Shown in pieces: positions 58,096 through 64,000 of a stretch of DNA of 64,000 nucleotides. The stretch's first letter is position 1. Every line of letters begins with the position of its first letter. This DNA comes from Dioscorea cayenensis subsp. rotundata (lineage: Eukaryota; Streptophyta; Magnoliopsida; Dioscoreales; Dioscoreaceae), in assembly GCF_009730915.1 (NCBI RefSeq), contig NC_052480.1, positions 4,898,001 through 4,962,000 of the forward strand, in the 5' to 3' direction. The notes under the pieces were generated by a model, which saw only the letters and a list, made by a program, of their open reading frames with translations, was not told where the DNA came from and did not search any database. A program made the translations under genes and the position numbers.

Positions 58096-59027
58096 CAAGG
58101 ATTTAAATACTGGATCGGACTGGCCGGTTCAACCTGTTCAGCCAAACCGGTTAAACCGGCCTCTAGTCCGTTTCATTTATATAATTTGAACCGGATCCTG
58201 ATTGAACCGGTTTTGGACCGGGAACTGGTGAACCAGTTCAGCTAGACCGACCGGTTTTTAAAAAAAATTCACTGATTTCGTTTAGTTTTAGTCTTAGACT
58301 AGTCAAACACACACTCTCATGGTCGTTGGTTCATCCTTCATCGAAGGTTGGCCATCGTCAAACACACCCTCGAGGGTCGTGGCTGGCTCGCTATCACCGG
58401 TACCCTAGACGCAACCATCCGCAGCCTTTCCCCCTCCTTTCCTCTCTTGCTTCCTCATCTTTGACTCCTCCAAAATCTCTGTGACGGTGATCTCGCAAAG
58501 CAGGACGCCTTTCTTCGATCCAATGGCCCTGAACGGATCTTGCCCATCGTCCTTTCATCTCCTCAGGAGGTCCTTCTGGTCGGGTTACAGTTGCTTTGCA
58601 GATCCTTTTATCCCCTTTGTATGCTATTGGACACTTGCTGCTCAACCGATGATGGCTATGCGAGGCTAAGAAGGGCCTTCCTATACTTATCGAGATCATC
58701 ACTACGGCTTCCAGCAAGGATTTAATAATTACTTTTATAATCAAAACCAACATTCAAGGCAAGGATTTAAAATTTTAAATCCTTGATTCTGTATCTTCTC
58801 TAATTTTACATCAGAAATCAAAGAAGAAATGTTTGATTTTTAATAAATTTTTTCCCCCATTTTTCCTGAATTTTCTAGATTTTTTTTTATAATTTTATGA
58901 ATTTTTTAAAGTTTATTTATTTAAAAATAAATAAAAAAGAGAAGTTGTTGAACCGGCAGTCAAACCAGTTGAATCGTGAACCGGTTGGTCAACCAGTTCA
59001 CCGACCGGTACAATTATTAAACCCTTG
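58096..59027. mobile_element. hAT-type non-autonomous element with 8-bp target duplication
   Basis: Terminal inverted repeats CAAGGATTTAAATACTGG (58096) and, inverted, CAAGGGTTTAATAATTG (end 59027) are flanked on both sides by CTTTAGAC (58088-58095 and 59028-59035), an 8-bp duplication as for hAT elements. Subterminal regions are packed with AACCGGTTCAACC-type words. The GC-richer interior (58300-58740) has a frame on each strand but no recognisable domain. Extra internal terminal-repeat sequences occur at about 58716 and as the palindrome CAAGGATTTAAA/TTTAAATCCTTG near 58758-58783, indicating nested or rearranged copies. Confidence 0.75.
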
Positions 59028-59099
59028 CTTTAGACAATATGTCTGGATAAATTTTTAAAACAAAATGAAAATTGTGAAAGCAAATCCCATGTGAGCAAT

Positions 59100-60400
59100 C
59101 ACATCATGTTGGATCCCAAATCCATCCTTGCACTCGAAACCCACCAAAGCGAGGAGCACTCCACTAGAAGTTGAAAAAAAAAACAAGAAGAAGATAAGGA
59201 AACTAGAAGAAGAGAGGGACTCCTCCTAGAAACAACAGTGCAGGTGGTGCGGTAGCTAGTCGGTGACATCATCAAGCACATCAGGATCCAACTCCCCACG
59301 CAAAGGGTCCTGAAAACTGAATACAACGTCTGACCGCAGTATGAACTCCTCCAACCTATGCATCTCCTTTGCTGAAGCCGCTTCTTGGAAAAGCCTTGAA
59401 ATCTTTATTCTGGTAGGTAGGCTGAGGCAGAAAACCAGCTTCCTCATTCCAACGTGAGAGCTTTTTTTGTTTGTGGCTCCGTCGATACGCTAGCAGCACG
59501 TTGGACTGATCCTATTCCTCCGTGGAAATGTCCAACACTGGCATGGCCTCCTAAATAGAGTCATCAGATACCACATTCGTCACCATATCCTAGGTTGGAA
59601 GCTGTTCTTGAATCAGGATGGACTATTGGGGCTCAAAAGGGACAAGAGCGAGATGGTTGAGAGCTGAATCCACCGCCTCTTCTTGTTCATGCTCTTCACC
59701 ATTAGACCAAGCGTAATTGGGATCTGGTAGAAAGGAGTCTAGTAGTATCGTGTTAACCTTTGGGACAATGGACCAGATACCCAACATGAAGTGCCAAGTA
59801 AAACCAGGCGGAATAGGTACCTGTTGTGGTGGGTGATCAGGGTTCTTAAAGGCCTCTTGGAGCTGGTCGCCTTGGTTCGCATCGCCCGAGGCCTAGGCAG
59901 CTGCTCACTGTGAAAATCATTGCTAGGAAGCTGATCCTCAGAACCCGGGGCCGAACCTGATGCCTCATCTTGGCCCAAAGAAAAATCCGGTTTATCTTAG
60001 CTAGAGCCCAAATCAGCAACAAGTTGATGGCCCAAAGCCTCAACTTGACCCAATCAGGAATCATTGACTTGAGCTTGGCCCGTGTACTGAGAGTTGAACA
60101 AAAAAACATTATGGGCCAAATCTTGGCCCGCAGGTTGGGCCAAAACCCGCTAGTCTGGCAGACAATCCACCAAAAATATCGCCTCGAGATATGGTTTCGC
60201 GAGAATCCAGCTGATCCGCAAAATCCAATCCAGGAGAAGTCTCTCGTACTCCTCGGGATTGGATCTCTGAAGGAAAATCAATCACAACCGGACGCTTGCC
60301 TCGAGGATCGCACTCAACAACACCTGCTCAAATCTCCCCGATATTAGAATGCGGGTTGAGATCGACAACCATCGTTGTGCCTCGGGATTTGGATGTACAT
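59100..60400 (-). other. Degenerate coding-like region, possibly retroelement ORF1
   Basis: GC-richer DNA with broken frames, mainly minus strand (59256-59447 with LPTRIKISRLFQEAASAKEM; 59739-60109) and one on the plus strand (59970-60347). The look is that of decayed retrotransposon ORF1 or gag sequence, but no zinc knuckle or reverse transcriptase motif was found. Confidence 0.3.
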
Positions 60401-61100
60401 TCATACTTTCTATCTTATATTATACTGCAATGGATCTAGTTAACATTGATTGTTTCTAAAATAACTAATATATATTTTTTGAATGCAAATTTTTATTCCA
60501 ATTTTGAAATCAAATAATGAAAAATAAACTGATTAAAAAAGTTACAAATTAATTACCTTTCTGATGATGTTGGCTGAGATTTGAGAGATTTATAATTTAC
60601 TCTTCTATTTTATTATCAACAAAGATCAATGAAGATTTTGAATAGAGCTTTGATATATAGATCTTACGGATATGTTTAATTTATTGATCATGATATCAAA
60701 ATATTATTTTTGCCTTAAATATGGAAGAACATTTATATATAATTGTTTGAATCTATGGACAAATTTTATTTATTTTAAATTTCAAAATTAATATATTTTC
60801 AAAGTTTGGATTCAAGCTTAACTACTCTGATTTAAATAGTAGTTTAATTAGAAAATTAAATAAACTTCTATTTTTTATTATTATTAAAAATAAATAATAT
60901 TTATTTATTTGATAATATATTTTAATATCACATGTAGGATGGAAAGATATCTATCCAAATAAATCAAATTTTGAATGTTATATATATGATAATACATATC
61001 TCTCTCTCTCTCTCCCTATATATATATTTCTACATATATGTGCGCATATATATGTATATATAAATCAATCTTCCTGATTATACTATCAAAGGTGATCACC
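60401..61100. other. AT-rich upstream region of the small ORF
   Basis: Contains (CT)n at about 60999-61015 followed by TATATATATTTC. It may act as a promoter or leader of the frame at 61121. Confidence 0.35.
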
Positions 61101-61120
61101 AAGAGCTAAAACACATCAAC

Positions 61121-61450
61121 ATGTTTGGTCGTCTCATTAAGCATGTGCAATGTCAAAAAGGTGCTCTAAGGCTATTGCAAAACCAGATCGAAGAGCTTCG
61201 CAATGCGGGGTTAGGAATAAGGGGTAATATGGGAAATGGGTGTACAAAATTTGAAGCCAAGTTAGAGTCTACAGAAGGACAAATCTATATAGTACTACAA
61301 GAAGATCTAGAGAAATTTGAATGCAACATTATAATGGAAATAGAAGGACGGAAATTGCAAGCAGATCTAATATTAGAGGGCGCTAACAGAGAATTACGAG
61401 TGAGAAGAATGGGAAAATATTTTGAATATTTTCCCAAAATAATACGATAA
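61121..61450 (+). CDS. Small predicted coiled-coil protein, family of unknown function
   Basis: A 109-codon frame starting MFGRLIKHVQCQKGALRLLQ, followed by NQIEELRNA: a heptad-like hydrophobic pattern in residues 13-35, then a charged alpha-helical remainder ending EYFPKIIR. No signal peptide or membrane segment. The surrounding 61100-61985 block is homologous to 54350-55210 (broken copy) and its mirror at 20641-21466, so the sequence belongs to a dispersed family. It may be a short host gene family or the coding part of an unrecognised repeat. The start ATG (context CAACATGTTT) is shared by the copies, supporting it. I do not recognise the protein. Confidence 0.45.
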   Translation: MFGRLIKHVQCQKGALRLLQNQIEELRNAGLGIRGNMGNGCTKFEAKLESTEGQIYIVLQEDLEKFECNIIMEIEGRKLQADLILEGANRELRVRRMGKYFEYFPKIIR

Positions 61451-62300
61451 TTGGACAGAATGAAATTAAAGGAGGAGGATAGCTCACTGCATCAAGAATT
61501 ATTGATTGATTATGGAACTTTGTTGTACTTTATATTATTATTGTTATTATTTATAATTTTTAGTTTTTGTATTCAGTGATTTTTTTTAATAAAATTTTTA
61601 TTTTTAAAAAGATAAAAATTAGAGTGCACACAGCACAGTTGATCCATCATCATATATATTTTCCTGTGTATATATGCACTCACTGCTTGGATGAGGTCTT
61701 TTTTATGTTTTTCTCCCAATTTGTTTTTGTTTTTTTCCCGATTTTCACCTTTGGTGATCAGGTTTGTTTTTTTATTTTTTCTTTTGTTTCTTTCTCCTGT
61801 TCTTTTTGGTAATGAATTCGTAATTATTCACTTTTTTAATATATATATATATATTATATCCATAATTTAAAATTTTAAAAATTTAAGTTTTGTTTTATAT
61901 AAATATTTCCTACAATATATTAAAGATGATTTATTTTCTAAGGCAGAGTTGACTTATTTTTATTGTAAAGAAGATCTTGTTTAATGTTGTTTATATATAA
62001 AAAAAGGGAAGAGTTTTAATTTGAATAAAACCCTAATCTTTATCTCTAAATAAAACTTAGGGGATAAAGGTCATTTTGAGCTTATCCATGCTTAAAAAAG
62101 ATAAAAGAGTTTTAATATTAATCAAAGTCCGATTCTATCTCATAATTCGGATTTAAAAGAAAAAAATATATAAATTTTAAATTTGAGTTAAAAAAAATTA
62201 TTATTAAATTAAATTAAAAAATAATAAAAAATAATAAAAAAAAATAAAAAAAAATAAAACATAAATATTCAGATAATGCTAATGAAAATCCGGATATTTG
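61451..62300. other. 3' flank of the small ORF, AT-rich
   Basis: The shared tail block with 54960-55210 ends near 61985. Beyond it only A/T-rich low-complexity DNA (62160-62280) is seen. Confidence 0.45.
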
Positions 62301-63020
62301 AAAACAAAAAAAATCTTTTGGTTAAAAAAATAATAACAATATGGTGTGCCCGGATCTTTCAGGGAGAGAGGAGGGCATGAAGAAGGGGAAGGAGCATAGG
62401 AGGCATTTGGCTTCTCAATGGTTGCATCAGCATGGAAAGGCATGAAGAAGAATGTTCTCTTCCGTAGTGGGACCGGGGTTAAAAAAAGAAAGAAAAAAAT
62501 GAGCATTACCATGCATGGATGAGAGGCTTCTTCCTTTGATGGTGGGACCCATAAGAAAAAAATGAGAGACATAGAGGGAGATGATCCAGCCATCCATCCC
62601 ATATGCATCATCTTTGACGTAGATGAGCATCACATCAACAACCACATCTTCTGCACCCTTTTCATCTACAACTACTGTGATCTTGGTGAGGTTCTCCACC
62701 GTATCCACAAGGAAGTCACCATTACACGCACCAAAGTGAGGCTGACATTGGAAAAATCATTGAAGTCGTTCAATATCCATGGGACTTGACAAGAAAATCC
62801 TATTGTGAAAATGAAGGCGAAGAAGGATCCCGTAGAGATGCCCGACAATGGTGATGTCCCCTTCACACACGCCAAGCAAAGAAACGTTCATAAGCCTTGA
62901 GAAGTTCATCATTTCAAGAAAGTAGATGATCATATGAAATCTCATACAAATATATATATATATATATATATAAGCATGTTCTGATTTGGCTCGATCCATG
63001 CAAAATGCCATAAAAAAAAA
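62301..63020. other. Coding-like fragment, unidentified
   Basis: Balanced base composition with overlapping frames on both strands (for example minus 62427-62708 and plus 62562-62789). An exon may be present, but strand and family cannot be decided. TATATA repeats follow at about 62949-62971. Confidence 0.3.
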
Positions 63021-63540
63021 ATCTTCATCTTAATGAGGTAGATGAAATTTCATACAAAGACGTACTTACATATATATATATATATGTTGGTTGTTAATCC
63101 CATGCAAAATGCCGTAGAAAAAAAATGTCATTTTCTGATTGTACACCCTATGCCCATGCCATAAAAAAAAAAATCTTTATATATTAATGCTAGACCCGTC
63201 CCTACATAATTTGTCTTTAAATCATGCCCATAGACAGCATGTTGTTCGTTTTCACTCACTGTGAACACCATCGTAAAAAAAAAGAAGAAGAAGAAAGAAA
63301 AGAAAATTTTTGAGGACACATGTGCAAAAATGTGAAAATGTGTGAAAATACGAAAGCTCGAGGGTTTAACTGCAAAAGCCATGAAAAATATGAAAAATAT
63401 GAAAGTTTGGGGGTTCATTTGCAAAATTTCATAAAATGTGAAAAATGAAAAAGTTAGAGGGTCTCAATGCAAAAAAAGGAAAAAGAAAGAAAAAGAAAAG
63501 AAGAAAGAAAAAAAGGATTTTTTAGCGAAGATGAGGGTAC
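63021..63540. repeat. Degenerate short repeats
   Basis: CATGCAAAATGCC-type words recur at about 62998 and 63100, and TGTGAAAA/ATATGAAAA units with GAGGGTTTAACTGCAAAAG, GGGGGTTCATTTGCAAAATT and GAGGGTCTCAATGCAAAAA recur at 63320-63480. Confidence 0.5.
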
Positions 63541-63659
63541 TTTGGTAATTTTCACAAGACCCCTTAAGCTTCATCGTGATGTCTAATGCATGTCGATTGC
63601 TTTCTCTTTTGGAGGGCCTCTTCATCGCTTCTTAACAATCACGAGGCGGATTGGCTATC

Positions 63660-64000
63660 AAGATCCTTTTAAAAACTCTCTTTGAGCTCTTGGACCCTGC
63701 TTTGAGGCCATTGACTCTCTTTTGGAGTGATGACAAATTTCTTTGAACTCGATGGACCTCGTTTGAGGGCCATTAACTCTCTTAGGAGTGATAAAAAAAT
63801 TCCAAAACCCTTAAAACTCTCTTTAAGGTCGATGGACCTTGTTTGAGGCCAGCGACTCTCTTTCGAGTGTGAAAAAAATTCCAAAACCCATAAAAACTCT
63901 CTTTGAGCACATGGACCCCGTTTGAGGCCATTGACTCTCTCTCTTTCGAGTGATGAAAAATTTCTTTGAACTGATGGACCCTGTTTGAGGCCATTAACTC
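63660..64000. repeat. Minisatellite, 55-80 bp unit, at least five copies, runs off window
   Basis: Units share AACTCTCTTTGAG, a GGACC word, TTTGAGGCCATTGACTCTC and GAGTGATGA-AAATT. Copies of TTTGAGG occur near 63709, 63764, 63842, 63921 and 63988. Two minus-strand frames here are repetition products. The array continues past the window end. Confidence 0.8.

Noticed and set aside
1..64000. CRISPR arrays, bacterial operons, prophage or integron structures, tRNA or rRNA genes
   Set aside because: None seen. Introns, plant transposon families and plant gene families show nuclear plant DNA; tandem repeats here lack spacer structure, and I found no cloverleaf or rRNA core sequence.

Overview
This is nuclear DNA of a flowering plant. 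It is AT-rich and full of decayed transposable elements, and it carries spliced plant-type genes: a CYP71-like cytochrome P450, a ZIP metal transporter relic and a UTP20-like gene fragment. An endogenous begomovirus-like insertion is the most distinctive content. Such insertions have been described in Dioscorea (yam) and Nicotiana, so a yam-like genome is plausible but not proven here.

Layout. 1-7.2 kb: AT-rich DNA with a TRIM-like short LTR element (2174-2800, 5-bp target duplication), an LTR-like segment and a 5'-truncated L1-type LINE (4390-6520, minus). 7.2-8.9 kb: one complete two-exon P450, the best gene in the window. 9.3-14.3 kb: a LINE-like fragment, a fold-back MITE, a broken PIF/Harbinger transposase, a 129-bp tandem array and a CACTA transposon end. 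14.5-17.8 kb: gene-like sequence I cannot name. 17839-18838: a gap of exactly 1000 N.

From the gap to about 57 kb the window is one giant imperfect palindrome centred near 38.09 kb, with arms of about 17-19 kb. Each arm holds the same content in mirror order: a small-ORF pseudogene, UTP20-like exons with an endogenous geminivirus cassette in an intron, a ZIP pseudogene, tandem repeats and AT-rich DNA. The virus cassette is itself a smaller palindrome (25.18-29.57 kb). It holds the Rep helicase half, a broken TrAP, intact REn and two overlapping unknown virion-sense ORFs, head to head around a 68-nt spacer. The two large arms differ mostly by homopolymer indels and by patches that are badly corrupted in one arm but clean in the other. 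This suggests that the large palindrome is at least partly a long-read fold-back or assembly artefact.

57-64 kb: a solo-LTR-like segment lies just before this region (55.4 kb). It is followed by GGGCC-rich repeats, a hAT-type non-autonomous element (58096-59027, 8-bp target duplication), degenerate ORFs, a second member of the small-ORF family (61121-61450) and a minisatellite running off the window end.

How the parts relate: the P450 stands alone. The UTP20-like and ZIP sequences are fragments or pseudogenes, not a working unit. If the virus palindrome is real and the UTP20-like locus is transcribed, its intron could form a long viral hairpin RNA.
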